From Ectobacillus funiculus (lineage in GTDB: Bacteria; Bacillota; Bacilli; Bacillales; Bacillaceae_G), in NCBI RefSeq assembly GCF_042429435.1, contig NZ_JBHMAF010000017.1: DNA of 64,000 nucleotides; one strand, written 5' to 3'. The notes under the pieces are model-generated. The model was not told the DNA's origin and made no database searches. It saw only the letters and a list, made by a program, of their open reading frames with translations. This document shows positions 33,287-42,334 of this stretch, in pieces. Positions within the stretch are counted from its first letter, which is position 1; each line of letters begins with the position of its first letter. Made by a program: the position numbers and the translations under genes.

Positions 33287-33325
33287 AAACAGGCGAACAA
33301 CGTACTGTTGTCCGCCCATTTTTTA
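33287..33325 (-). terminator. lysA intrinsic terminator
   Basis: GGGCGGACAACAG and TTGTTCGCC pair and are followed by TGTTTTTGC on the minus strand, leading straight into R1 copy 12. Confidence 0.75.
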
Positions 33326-33346
33326 ATTTTTTTCATCTTCTTGCTT

Positions 33347-34663
33347 TCATACGAGCTCACTTGCTCGAATACGATCCTTTTGTACAAGGTCTTCTAATGT
33401 TTCCCGCTCCACAACAACTTGCGCTTTTCCGTCCTTTGCAAATACAACTGCAGGGCGCGCGATACGGTTATAGTTATTTGCCATTGAATATCCGTATGCC
33501 CCTGTGCAAGAAATCGCAAGTAAATCCCGTGACGCCGCTTCTGGAAGCTCTATATCCCAAAGCAGCATATCGCCGCTTTCGCAGCACTTGCCAGCAATCG
33601 ATACAACTTCCTTCGACTCTTCATTTGCTCGATTCGCCAAAATTGCCTCATACTTTGCACCGTACAACGCAGGGCGGATATTATCTGTCATTCCACCATC
33701 CACGGCCACGTATTTACGAATACCTGGGATGTCTTTAATAGAACCGATTGTATACAGCGTTGTGCCAGCATCACCGACGATGCTGCGGCCTGGCTCAATC
33801 CAAATTTCCGGCAGAGGATAATTACGCTGTGTAAACTGCTCGCGCACCGCATCAGTCATCTCTTTAATATATTGTACGGCTGGGAGCGGCGTATCGCCTT
33901 CTGTATAGCGAATGCCAAAACCGCCTCCGAGATTTAAAATCGGCATTGTATGTCCTGTTTCAGAGCGAACAGTATCTACAAATGTTGCTAATACTTCGAC
34001 TGCACGAACAAATCCATCCGTTTCAAAAATTTGGGAACCGATATGAGAATGGATGCCAAGCACATTGTAGTACGGCTTCGTTACAGCATGCTTTACCGCC
34101 TGCAGCGCCTGCCCGCTAGAAACGCCAAAACCAAATTTTGAATCATCCTGGCCTGTTGTAATATACTCGTGTGTATGCGCCTCAACACCCGGTGTTACAC
34201 GCAGCAAAATATTCACCTTTTGCTCACGCTCTTGCGCTAAATCATGAAGAACCTCTAACTCAAAGAAGTTATCCACAACAAAGCAGCCAATATTTGCTTC
34301 AAGTGCCATTACTAATTCTTCTTCTGTTTTATTATTGCCGTGAAAATGAATGCGCCCTGCTGGGAAACCGGCTTGCAGCGCCGTATACAATTCTCCACCA
34401 GACACAACATCTAAAGACATGTTTTCCTCTGCAGCTAAACGGCTCATTTCCATGCACAAAAATGCCTTACTTGCGTATGCGACTTGGTAGGAGAACCCGC
34501 TCTCCTGAAACGCACGGTTATACGCACGGCATTTTTCTCGAATTAAAGCTTCATCATATACATAAAGCGGTGTACCATATGTTTTTGCTAATTCCGTCGT
34601 GTCACAGCCCCCGATTTCTAAATGTCCCTTTTCATTAATTCTGCTTGTACCGTGCAAATACAC
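33347..34663 (-). CDS. lysA: Diaminopimelate decarboxylase
   Basis: The 438-residue fold-type III PLP enzyme makes L-lysine from meso-diaminopimelate. The PLP lysine is in VAYASKAFLCMEM (residue ~57). Further motifs are HFHGNNKTEEEL, GIHSHIGSQIFE, LNLGGGFGIRY, EPGRSIVGDAGTTLY, and the C-terminal GKCCESGD with the catalytic Cys and TGAYGYSMANNYNR. GTG 34663 follows AAGGGGGAAATT. It is monocistronic under a lysine riboswitch. Confidence 0.95.
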   Translation of the reverse strand: MYLHGTSRINEKGHLEIGGCDTTELAKTYGTPLYVYDEALIREKCRAYNRAFQESGFSYQVAYASKAFLCMEMSRLAAEENMSLDVVSGGELYTALQAGFPAGRIHFHGNNKTEEELVMALEANIGCFVVDNFFELEVLHDLAQEREQKVNILLRVTPGVEAHTHEYITTGQDDSKFGFGVSSGQALQAVKHAVTKPYYNVLGIHSHIGSQIFETDGFVRAVEVLATFVDTVRSETGHTMPILNLGGGFGIRYTEGDTPLPAVQYIKEMTDAVREQFTQRNYPLPEIWIEPGRSIVGDAGTTLYTIGSIKDIPGIRKYVAVDGGMTDNIRPALYGAKYEAILANRANEESKEVVSIAGKCCESGDMLLWDIELPEAASRDLLAISCTGAYGYSMANNYNRIARPAVVFAKDGKAQVVVERETLEDLVQKDRIRASELV

Positions 34664-34764
34664 CTAAATTTCCCCCTTATTTATACGTTCTGCACACCTA
34701 CATCCATTTCTCAAAAGAAAAGGAAACAGTGAAGCTAAGAACACAATCCATTTCATTTGTATAA

Positions 34765-34803
34765 ACAAAAAACGCGCCGAACTGCTATGTTCACACGCGT
34801 TTC
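34765..34803 (-). terminator. Lysine-riboswitch terminator
   Basis: AAACGCGTGTGAAC and GTTCGGCGCGTTT pair and are followed by TTTT on the minus strand. It forms the expression platform between the lysine riboswitch and lysA. Confidence 0.8.
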
Positions 34804-34865
34804 TTACAGAAAATGACTACTTCAAACTATGCGCCCTACATATTTTCATATAAGAAACCGCATCA

Positions 34866-35052
34866 GCATCTCTAATAGCTCCTCACAAGACGTACTTGTG
34901 ACAGTTCCACACTTATTCAGTGCAGACCCAGCAACAAAACATGACAGCTGTTGTGCCGCTTCGGCAGTTACCCCTTTCGCACTGTGCTCTTTAATCCTGC
35001 CCGACTTCACACAGCCTACTCTTGACTCCTGCAGCCTCTATTCGCGAGAACA
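34866..35052 (-). ncRNA. Lysine riboswitch (L-box)
   Basis: The minus strand carries the conserved L-box blocks in order: GAATAGAGGCTGCAGGAGTC, AAGAGTA, GCGAAAGGGGTAACTGCCGAAG, TTGCTGGGTCTGCACTGAATA and GGAACTGTCA, closing with GAGGAGCTATT. AATAG and CTATT form the basal stem P1. Lysine binding should promote termination ahead of lysA. Confidence 0.95.
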
Positions 35053-35086
35053 GATGAGGCCGTTGTATTTATTTTTGCTGATATTA

Positions 35087-35116
35087 AAGATAGCAGAGAA
35101 AAATGTACATTGTCAA
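35087..35116 (-). promoter_or_regulatory. lysA promoter
   Basis: TTGACA (35116-35111) and TATCTT (35092-35087) are separated by 18 bp on the minus strand, about 35 bp before the riboswitch. Confidence 0.7.
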
Positions 35117-35205
35117 ATACTTTTTCAGCATCTCATTCACATTTATGTAGAAAAGTGAAATATTATGCAGGCCTTCAAGAAACAGGCACAAAGGTCTTCT
35201 CATTC

Positions 35206-35601
35206 TTACACTGGCTTTCGGCATGCCAAATTTGTGCTATCAGGCAGTCGCGTTAGCTTCGTGCTTTTTACCTCCCATTCCCCCTGTTCATTATCAAACG
35301 TAATCCTTACCTTCTCAAAGGGAGGCTCCGGCTTTCCCTGCGGCTTCTGATGATATGTAATTACCTCAATGGAGGATTGAAACAGATACGTACCACTGTA
35401 AAGCTTCTTCATCTCTACAATTTTCGGACAATCATACTTCTTTTGCTCTCCATAAGACTTTTGAATTGCCTCATTGATTTGCGGAAATAACACAGAAAAA
35501 AAAGCATCCTCCAGCATAGGAAATGATGGCGTACTCGCCAATGCGGCCGAACTGCTGTATAGGAAAAAGCATGTGACTGCAGCACACATTCGTTTGTTCA
35601 T
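35206..35601 (-). CDS. Secreted DUF3888-like protein
   Basis: The 131-residue product has a signal peptide (MNKRMCAAVTCFFLYSSSAALA). The mature domain resembles the DUF3888 family of exported Bacillus proteins (LEDAFFSVLFPQINEAIQKS, then YEVITYH-type strands). ATG 35601 follows GGAGGGAGAAG; a longer frame to 35685 was rejected. The function is unknown. It is transcribed toward lysA but is separated from it by the lysA promoter. Confidence 0.7.
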   Translation of the reverse strand: MNKRMCAAVTCFFLYSSSAALASTPSFPMLEDAFFSVLFPQINEAIQKSYGEQKKYDCPKIVEMKKLYSGTYLFQSSIEVITYHQKPQGKPEPPFEKVRITFDNEQGEWEVKSTKLTRLPDSTNLACRKPV

Positions 35602-35824
35602 CTTCTCCCTCCAAACTTTCGTATCCGTAAATATTGTACCCAATCTATATTTTTTCATAGAAGTATCCAAAATCATCCACAACACCTGTTTGTTTTTATA
35701 TAATAATTAACGTAATAGAGGCAATATAAAGCAAAGCATTATGAATAGAGCATGTCCCTGCTTACATATATATGTATACAAATAAAGAATATATTTGCTA
35801 GCCTGATCGGAGAGGAGCTTGATC

Positions 35825-37708
35825 ATGAATACATTATTTAGGAAGGTGCGCTTTACCCTTTTGGCAGTCACTCTTCTTTGGCTAAAGACGTATGTAGTAT
35901 ATAAGCTTGCGTTTGATATAAACATTGAGAACGCATTTGAGGAAGCCATTCTTCTTCTCAATTCGATTAGCACACTTCTACTGTTTTTGGGGATTGCTCT
36001 ATTAACTGATACACACCGAAACGGCTGTGTTATACTCATTAGCTTTCTTTTGTCTGTATTATTGTTTTCAAATGCAATATTTTATGGCTTCTTTAACGAT
36101 TTTGTAACATTACCTGTTGTATTTCAAACAAATAATATGGCTGACCTTGGCACAAGTATCCGTGAGTTGATGACATACAAAACATTATTTATGTTTGTTG
36201 ACCTCTTCATTTTGCTATTTGTTTCTCGAAAGTTCCCACACTTTGCCGATGTCTCTCCTCTTACAAAAAAAGAAAAATCTATTTATTTTCTAGGAGCGGC
36301 TTCGTTGTTTTTATTTCATGTAACGGTGGCCGAAGTCTATAGGCCTCAGTTGTTTGCACGTTCATTTGATAGAAAAATGATTGTCAAAAACCTCGGTCTT
36401 TACACATACCATCTCTATGATATTGTTCTGCAATCCAGATCATCCGCACAGCGAGTATTTGCAAGCAGCAATACGTTTGCAGAAATTGAAAACTACGTAA
36501 AAGTAAAGGACAAGGGAGCCACTCCAGCTATGTTTGGGGTTGCCAAAGGAAAAAATGTGATTTTAATTTCCATGGAATCCACGCAAAGCTTTGTCATTAA
36601 TCGAAAAATAAACGGTGAGGAAATTACGCCATTTCTAAACAGCTTTATAAAAGAAAGCTACTATTTTGATCAGTTTTATCATCAAACAGGGCAAGGTAAA
36701 ACATCGGATGCTGAGTTTACTATCGAAAACTCGCTTTATCCACTTGATCGTGGCTCCGTATTTTTTACCCATTTTAACAATGAATATACGGCAACACCTG
36801 AAATACTAAAAGATTACGGTTACTTTTCAGCTGTGTTCCATTCTAATGACAAAACATTTTGGAATCGTGATCTCATGTATCCATCACTTGGATACGACCG
36901 CTATTACCATCAACAGGATTTCGTTGGTACGCAGCAAAATTCCGTCGGCTGGGGACTGAAAGACAAAGACTTCTTTACACAATCCATCTCGTATTTAAAG
37001 GAGCTGCCACAGCCATTTTATACAAAATTTATTACGCTAACCAATCATTTTCCATTTACCATTGACCCGAAGGACCGTCTCATTGAGGAGTACAATTCAG
37101 AAAGTGAGATTGTCAATCGATATTTCCCGACCGTGCGGTATACAGATGAAGCAATAAAATATTTTATACAGCGTCTGAAAGAGGAAGGACTATATGATAA
37201 TACAATCATTGTCATTTATGGGGATCATTACGGTATTTCTGAAAACCATAATGCAGCTATGGCACAGTTTCTTGACAAAAACGAAATCACACCTGTTGAT
37301 TCGATGCAGCTGCAGCGTGTTCCGCTGATCATCCATATTCCAAAGCAGTCCGGGCAAACTATTTCCAAGGTATCTGGACAAATCGATGTAAAGCCGACTC
37401 TCCTTCATCTGCTTGGAATTTCAACAACGCACAGCACGGAATTTGGAACAGACCTGTTTATTAAAGAGAAAGATCCGCTTGTGGTTATGCGCGATGGCAG
37501 TTTCATCACAAATGATTACGTATACACGAAAAATATTTGCTACGCGAAACAGACAGGTGAGCCGATTGAAGAACAACTATGTGAACCATATAAACAAAAA
37601 GCCAAATTTGAGCTGAGGAATTCAGATAAGCTTATTTACGGGGATTTACTTCGTTTCGATCCTAGCAACAAACGAAATACAGGAACGATGACAACAATTT
37701 TAGAGTAA
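35825..37708 (+). CDS. LTA synthase family protein (phosphoglycerol transferase)
   Basis: The 627-residue protein has about five N-terminal membrane spans (residues 8-200) and an extracellular sulfatase-fold domain. The nucleophile Thr lies in GQGKTSDAEFTIENSLYPL; metal-binding partners are ILISMESTQ (Glu) and IVIYGDHYGISE (Asp-His). FHSNDKTFWNRD is also typical of LtaS. It polymerises or primes glycerophosphate chains of lipoteichoic acid on the outer membrane face. ATG 35825 follows GGAGAGGAG. Which LtaS paralogue (LtaS, YfnI, YqgS or YvgJ type) cannot be told. Confidence 0.9.
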   Translation: MNTLFRKVRFTLLAVTLLWLKTYVVYKLAFDINIENAFEEAILLLNSISTLLLFLGIALLTDTHRNGCVILISFLLSVLLFSNAIFYGFFNDFVTLPVVFQTNNMADLGTSIRELMTYKTLFMFVDLFILLFVSRKFPHFADVSPLTKKEKSIYFLGAASLFLFHVTVAEVYRPQLFARSFDRKMIVKNLGLYTYHLYDIVLQSRSSAQRVFASSNTFAEIENYVKVKDKGATPAMFGVAKGKNVILISMESTQSFVINRKINGEEITPFLNSFIKESYYFDQFYHQTGQGKTSDAEFTIENSLYPLDRGSVFFTHFNNEYTATPEILKDYGYFSAVFHSNDKTFWNRDLMYPSLGYDRYYHQQDFVGTQQNSVGWGLKDKDFFTQSISYLKELPQPFYTKFITLTNHFPFTIDPKDRLIEEYNSESEIVNRYFPTVRYTDEAIKYFIQRLKEEGLYDNTIIVIYGDHYGISENHNAAMAQFLDKNEITPVDSMQLQRVPLIIHIPKQSGQTISKVSGQIDVKPTLLHLLGISTTHSTEFGTDLFIKEKDPLVVMRDGSFITNDYVYTKNICYAKQTGEPIEEQLCEPYKQKAKFELRNSDKLIYGDLLRFDPSNKRNTGTMTTILE

Positions 37709-37736
37709 TCATGACGACCTGCTTGCTGTGGGGCGA

Positions 37737-37768
37737 AAAAGAAGGGACGTAGCATCTCTTCTTTTTTG
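37737..37768 (+). terminator. Intrinsic terminator of the ltaS-like gene
   Basis: AAAAAGAAGGGA and TCTCTTCTTTTTT pair imperfectly around CGTAGCA. Confidence 0.6.
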
Positions 37769-37935
37769 TCCTATATACAACCTTTATCTTCATATTTTAC
37801 TATAAGCAATAAATTGAATCCTTTTTTCCATTAAGGGAATTTTATGGTATGAGATTCTAAAAGTGTGTTATGATAAGTTGAACAAACTGTTGTACACTAA
37901 AGAAAAAAATTAAAAAGAAAGCAAGGGATCACACA

Positions 37936-38637
37936 TTGTACAGAGCAGCCATTCCGAATTTATTTACACTCGGAAATTTATACAGCGGTTTTCTATCTAT
38001 CGGCTACGCATCTATTGGGCATTACAGGTCAGCTGCCATTCTCGTCTTAATTGGCATGATGCTCGATAGTCTCGACGGACGGATTGCCCGCTTGCTGCGA
38101 GTTGATTCCCCTCTTGGAAAAGAATTGGATTCTCTCGCAGATGTAGTGACATTTGGAGCAGCACCTGCTCTCTTAATGTACTATACCTCTTTTTCACAAT
38201 ACGGTGTTGCCGGATTGTACATAGCCGGACTGTTTCCGTTATTTGGTGCGTACCGCTTAGCTCGTTTTAATGTAACAGCAACTGCAACATCCTTAAAGTA
38301 TTTCACAGGTGTTCCAATTACAGCGGCAGGGGGAATTGTAGCATTTCTCACATTATTTTCTCGCGTGATTCCAAACATTGTACTCATTCTCATTTTTATC
38401 ATCTTTGCTATCTTGATGGTAAGCCGCATTCAAATTCCAAGCTTAAAGGATATACCAATTCCAAAATATAGCATCATTGTCACACTATTTTTGATTGCGA
38501 TTATTTTCACCTTGTATAAACGAGAGGTAAACCGCATGCCAGAATTTTTGTTCATTGCTATTCCTCTCTACATTCTTTACATGCTATCGCAGTTTTTACG
38601 ACGCAGGCATTTTGAAAAGAGCAGCAATAAAAAATAA
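37936..38637 (+). CDS. pssA: CDP-diacylglycerol-serine O-phosphatidyltransferase
   Basis: The 233-residue integral membrane enzyme transfers phosphatidyl from CDP-diacylglycerol to serine, the step to phosphatidylethanolamine. The CDP-alcohol phosphotransferase motif DGxxAR-x8-G-x3-D-x3-D is seen in DGRIARLLRVDSPLGKELDS followed by LAD. The N-terminal IPNLFTLGNLYSGF is typical. TTG 37936 follows AAGGGATC. The decarboxylase psd, its usual neighbour, is absent from the window. Confidence 0.93.
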   Translation: MYRAAIPNLFTLGNLYSGFLSIGYASIGHYRSAAILVLIGMMLDSLDGRIARLLRVDSPLGKELDSLADVVTFGAAPALLMYYTSFSQYGVAGLYIAGLFPLFGAYRLARFNVTATATSLKYFTGVPITAAGGIVAFLTLFSRVIPNIVLILIFIIFAILMVSRIQIPSLKDIPIPKYSIIVTLFLIAIIFTLYKREVNRMPEFLFIAIPLYILYMLSQFLRRRHFEKSSNKK

Positions 38638-38668
38638 TCCCCTCACGCGAGGGGATTATTTTTTATTG
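38636..38668. terminator. Bidirectional terminator
   Basis: AATAATCCCCTC and GAGGGGATTATT pair around ACGC between convergent pssA and a small gene. It overlaps the end of the small gene. Confidence 0.85.
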
Positions 38669-38778
38669 CTATCTTGCGTATTGCTTTTATTGTTCTTTTT
38701 CGTAGTTGTATCTTTTTCTGTACCGTAATGATAGTTAGTCAATTTACCCGTATCTCTGTACTGCTCATTTTCGCTCAT
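38656..38778 (-). CDS. Small hydrophilic protein, 40 aa
   Basis: ATG 38778 lies about 10 nt after AAGGAGGCGATT. The product is MSENEQYRDTGKLTNYHYGT followed by a Lys/Asn/Thr-rich tail, unstructured-looking and reminiscent in composition of small spore proteins. No family was recognised. The ribosome site and the shared terminator support a real gene. Confidence 0.55.
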   Translation of the reverse strand: MSENEQYRDTGKLTNYHYGTEKDTTTKKNNKSNTQDSNKK

Positions 38779-38853
38779 ACATAATCGCCTCCTTCGTGAT
38801 ACTTCGCTTTTAGTTTAAACCAAAACCGCTAGTTCACGAATGGCATTATTTCC

Positions 38854-39033
38854 CTATCGCTGCAATACAGATTGCCCAAGCGGCTTCATAATCCGTTTGC
38901 GTTTTTCAAACGCTGCAATCTCCGTAAAGCCATGACGAAGCAATGTTTCCACATTTTGTGCCACATAGCTGCCGATATCATCCGGGTAGTGTGAATCAGA
39001 GGAAACTGTAATCGGAACCTGATGCTTCGCCGC
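38854..39033 (-). pseudogene. hisJ: hisJ remnant: C-terminal part of histidinol-phosphatase (PHP type)
   Basis: After the hisE stop the minus strand reads AAKHQVPITVSSDSHYPDDI and later GFTEIAAFEKRKRIMKPLGQ to a stop. This is the C-terminus of HisJ, including the SSDSHYP metal-site motif. The remaining ~60 codons lack the first ~200 residues and any start signal. HisJ converts histidinol phosphate to histidinol, so this step needs another phosphatase. The breakpoint lies exactly at the hisE stop, pointing to a deletion. Confidence 0.85.
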
Positions 39034-39357
39034 CTACAGGCTCTCGATTTCTTTTCGATCTGCTGTCTTAGACAGCTTTCCTTGCCTGCGCTCTAGCTCC
39101 TTCTTTACATCCTCAAGCGCAATCCCCTTCTCAGCAAGGAGAACAAGGCAATGAAAAGTTAAATCGGCAATTTCATACACGAGCTCTTCCTTATCATTAT
39201 TTTTTGCTGCAATTAGAACCTCGGTAGCTTCTTCGCCTACTTTTTTTAAGATTTTATCTTCGCCTTTTGTAAACAAGTAATTTGTGTACGACTCCGCTAC
39301 TGGATTGTTTTTCCGGTCTACAATAGTTTCGTACAATGCACGCAGTATATCTGTCAT
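39034..39357 (-). CDS. hisE: Phosphoribosyl-ATP pyrophosphatase
   Basis: The 107-residue MazG-like enzyme hydrolyses PR-ATP to PR-AMP, step 2 of histidine synthesis. The metal-binding motif KVGEEATEVLIAAKNNDKEE and YEIADLTFHCLVLLAEKG are clear. It is a separate protein, 12 bp after hisI, as in the B. cereus type; many bacteria fuse the two. Its stop marks the deletion joint with the hisJ remnant. Confidence 0.94.
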   Translation of the reverse strand: MTDILRALYETIVDRKNNPVAESYTNYLFTKGEDKILKKVGEEATEVLIAAKNNDKEELVYEIADLTFHCLVLLAEKGIALEDVKKELERRQGKLSKTADRKEIESL

Positions 39358-39369
39358 TTTCTTTTCCTC

Positions 39370-39675
39370 CTATAGCACCTTCGTAAAGAAACAAGTGCGG
39401 CTTCCCGTATGGCATGCCGGTCCGATTTGATCTACACGCACAAGCAGTGTATCTTGGTCACAATCCAAGTACATTTCTTTTACATGCTGAAAATGCCCAG
39501 ACGTTTCTCCTTTATTCCACAATTTATTGCGGGAACGGGAAAAAAACCATGTTGTTTTTGTTTCTAATGTTTTAGCATAGGATTCTTCATTCATATAGCC
39601 AAGCATAAGCACATCATTCGTTGTATCATCAATAATAACAGCAGGCAATAGCCCTTTAGAGAAATCCGGCTTCAT
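39370..39675 (-). CDS. hisI: Phosphoribosyl-AMP cyclohydrolase
   Basis: The 101-residue zinc/magnesium enzyme opens the adenine ring of PR-AMP. It shows VLMLGYMNEESY, FFSRSRNKLWNKGETSGHFQ, the metal site DCDQDTLLVRVDQIGPACHT and the final RTCFF. Its start overlaps the hisF stop by 4 bp. Confidence 0.94.
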   Translation of the reverse strand: MKPDFSKGLLPAVIIDDTTNDVLMLGYMNEESYAKTLETKTTWFFSRSRNKLWNKGETSGHFQHVKEMYLDCDQDTLLVRVDQIGPACHTGSRTCFFTKVL

Positions 39676-40430
39676 CGTCTCACCTCAATGCGCGCCTTGG
39701 CAAGTTCTTCCTTTGTTTCTGCAATCGTCGTTTCTCCATAATGATAAATCGACGCTGCTAATGCTGCATCCACTGATGTTTCCTGGAATACTTCTACAAT
39801 ATGACCATTATTGCCGCAGCCGCCCGATGCAATGACTGGGATTGTAACCGCCTGGCAAACAGCTTCCGTCAATTCTAAATCATAGCCCTGCTTTGTACCA
39901 TCTGCATCCATACTTGTCAGCAAGATCTCACCCGCACCAAGCTCTTCCGCCTTTTTTGCCCACTCTAGTACGTCAAGGCCCGTATCGATACGACCGCCGC
40001 TTACAAACACATTCCACTTACCGTCAGAAACGCGCTTTGCATCAATCGCTACGACGATACATTGTGCCCCAAAATGCTCAGCACCCTCTGCAATCAGCTG
40101 TGGATTACGAACCGCTGCAGAGTTTAGGGAAATTTTGTCCGCACCGGCACGCAATAGATTATACATCTCTTCAACTGAACCAATGCCGCCGCCAACTGTT
40201 AATGGAATAAATACTTCAGCCGCTGTGCGCTCTACAACGTCAATCATCGTTTTGCGCCCTTCATGCGTTGCTGTAATATCTAAAAATACAAGTTCGTCCG
40301 CTCCAGCCCGGTTGTAAATTTCAGCAATCTCCACTGGATCCCCAACGTCTGCCAGCCCGACGAAATTTACACCCTTTACCACGCGTCCATTTTTCACATC
40401 TAAACAAGGGATAATGCGCTTCGTTAACAT
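39672..40430 (-). CDS. hisF: Imidazole glycerol phosphate synthase, cyclase subunit
   Basis: The 252-residue TIM barrel forms the imidazole ring together with HisH. Catalytic Asp residues lie in CLDVKNGRVVKG (about 11) and VVAIDAKR (about 130). Phosphate loops are TVGGGIGS and VIASGGCGN. It overlaps hisA by 7 bp. Confidence 0.95.
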   Translation of the reverse strand: MLTKRIIPCLDVKNGRVVKGVNFVGLADVGDPVEIAEIYNRAGADELVFLDITATHEGRKTMIDVVERTAAEVFIPLTVGGGIGSVEEMYNLLRAGADKISLNSAAVRNPQLIAEGAEHFGAQCIVVAIDAKRVSDGKWNVFVSGGRIDTGLDVLEWAKKAEELGAGEILLTSMDADGTKQGYDLELTEAVCQAVTIPVIASGGCGNNGHIVEVFQETSVDAALAASIYHYGETTIAETKEELAKARIEVRR

Positions 40431-41143
40431 ACCGCCACCGCCTGCAGCGCTTCTTCTAGCGCGAATTTCCCTTCGTATAAAGCTTTACCAGTAATCACAC
40501 CATACAGGTTCATTTCATGTAAGTTTTTAATATCCTCTAGGGAGCTTACACCGCCAGATGCAACGATATCAACATTCACTGCATCCTGCAAAGCCTTAAG
40601 CTGCTCAAGATTTGGGCCCGTAAGTGTTCCATCTCGGGAAATATCAGTAAAAATAATTGTTTTTACTCCCATTTCCTCCATTTGCTTTGCAAGTGTGATG
40701 TAATGAACATCTGATACATCAAGCCAGCCTCTTGTCGCAACTAATTCATCCTTTGCATCAATGCCAACAACAATACGCTCCCCGTACTTATCGAGAGCCT
40801 CCTGCAAAAATGCTGGATTTAAAAGCGCAGCTGTACCGATAATAACACGTGATACACCAACTGATAATAATGCTTCAATTGTTTCCATCGAGCGAATGCC
40901 GCCGCCCACTTGAACAGGAATCTTTAATGTACGTGCAATACTTTCAATTACAGGTAAATTTGTTGGTGTACCATCTAACGCACCATCTAAGTCGACAAGG
41001 TGAAGGAATGGAGCACCTAATTTTTCAAATACAATCGCTTGCTCAAGCGGATTTTCGTTTACAACGGTTTCCTGTTGAAATTGTCCTTGATATAAGCGAA
41101 CACAACGTCCATTTTTTAAGTCAATTGCTGGGAAGATGAGCAT
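40424..41143 (-). CDS. hisA: ProFAR isomerase
   Basis: The 239-residue TIM barrel isomerises the ProFAR ring, step 4. Catalytic Asp residues are in PAIDLKNGRCVRL (about 8) and VVGIDAKD (about 129). Phosphate-binding loops are QVGGGIRS and VASGGVSS. It overlaps the hisH end by 28 bp. Confidence 0.95.
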   Translation of the reverse strand: MLIFPAIDLKNGRCVRLYQGQFQQETVVNENPLEQAIVFEKLGAPFLHLVDLDGALDGTPTNLPVIESIARTLKIPVQVGGGIRSMETIEALLSVGVSRVIIGTAALLNPAFLQEALDKYGERIVVGIDAKDELVATRGWLDVSDVHYITLAKQMEEMGVKTIIFTDISRDGTLTGPNLEQLKALQDAVNVDIVASGGVSSLEDIKNLHEMNLYGVITGKALYEGKFALEEALQAVAVC

Positions 41144-41745
41144 GTTTCGACCAACTCCTTAAAGTTTTGTAACATTTTTAATCCAACGTCGCTGCTTTTT
41201 TCCGGATGGAATTGTGCACCGTAAATATTTCCCTTTGAAACAACACCTGGTACAAACACACCATAGTCGCTTCCTGCCACTATCACGTCATTTGCTGTAT
41301 CTGCATAAAAGGAGTGGACATAATATACATATGGATTTCCTGTAAGACCTTGCAATAATGGTGACTCTTGCTTCGTCTCTAACGCGTTCCAGCCCATGTG
41401 CGGAATTTTGCGGCCCACAGGCAGTTTGCGTACTGTCCCCGGAAGTAAGCCAAGGCCCTCTGTGAATTCAATTTCCTCACTTGCCTCAAATAATAGCTGC
41501 ATTCCTAGACAAATGCCTAACACCGGCTTGCCAGAGGCTGCTTGCTCTTTAATAAGAGAAATTAATCCGCGCTCCTCTAGCTCCTTCATTGCTTTCGGAA
41601 ACGCACCAACGCCTGGTAAAACGATTCCGTCGCTTTGGCGGATTGTTTCCGGATTATCGGTAATTTCACATGTTACGCCAATATGCTCCAGTGCCTTTGA
41701 AACGCTGCGCAAATTCCCCATTCCATAATCAATAATGGCGATCAT
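41116..41745 (-). CDS. hisH: Imidazole glycerol phosphate synthase, glutaminase subunit
   Basis: The 209-residue class I glutamine amidotransferase feeds ammonia to HisF. The nucleophile is Cys in GICLGMQLLFE; the triad His and Glu are in GAQFHPEKSS. ATG 41745 follows AAGGGAATG at the end of hisB. The frame to 41790 would run into hisB and was rejected. Confidence 0.94.
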   Translation of the reverse strand: MIAIIDYGMGNLRSVSKALEHIGVTCEITDNPETIRQSDGIVLPGVGAFPKAMKELEERGLISLIKEQAASGKPVLGICLGMQLLFEASEEIEFTEGLGLLPGTVRKLPVGRKIPHMGWNALETKQESPLLQGLTGNPYVYYVHSFYADTANDVIVAGSDYGVFVPGVVSKGNIYGAQFHPEKSSDVGLKMLQNFKELVETCSSSQQLT

Positions 41746-41746
41746 A

Positions 41747-42334
41747 TTACAACATTCCCTTCGTTGAATTGATGCCGGTAATCTTTTCATTAATCGCTAC
41801 CGCTTCCGATAAAGCACGACCGAATGCCTTAAACAACGCCTCAATTTTATGATGCGTGTTTGTTCCATACAGCACGCGTGCATGAAGTGTGATACCTGCA
41901 TTAAAGCTAACAGCACGGAAAAACTCCTCTGTTAACTCAGTATCATATGTTCCAAGGCGGTGATTTGTAAGTTCTGCATCAAATACTAAAAACGGACGTG
42001 CGCTAATATCTAATGAAACAAAGCCCAATGCTTCATCCATTGGAACGTAGGACGTGCCATATCGATTAATTTGCTTTTTGTCACCAAGTGCTTCCTTGAT
42101 ACACATCCCGAGAACAATACCTACATCCTCTACTGTATGGTGAGAATCGATGTGTAAGTCTCCATTTGCACGTACCTTTAGTCCAATACGTCCGTGTCTA
42201 GCAAAAGCTGTAAGCATATGGTCAAAAAAGCCAACCCCTGTCTCAATGCTCACTTCTGCTGGATTGTCTAAATCAATTGATACGGTAATATCTGTTTCTG
42301 ATGTTACCCGTGAAAACTCTGCTGTCCGTGTCAT
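41747..42334 (-). CDS. hisB: Imidazoleglycerol-phosphate dehydratase
   Basis: The 195-residue manganese enzyme performs step 6. Both metal motifs are present: DSHHTVEDVGIVLG and THHKIEALFKAFGRAL, plus GVGFFDHML near residue 32. It overlaps hisD by 4 bp. Confidence 0.95.
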   Translation of the reverse strand: MTRTAEFSRVTSETDITVSIDLDNPAEVSIETGVGFFDHMLTAFARHGRIGLKVRANGDLHIDSHHTVEDVGIVLGMCIKEALGDKKQINRYGTSYVPMDEALGFVSLDISARPFLVFDAELTNHRLGTYDTELTEEFFRAVSFNAGITLHARVLYGTNTHHKIEALFKAFGRALSEAVAINEKITGINSTKGML

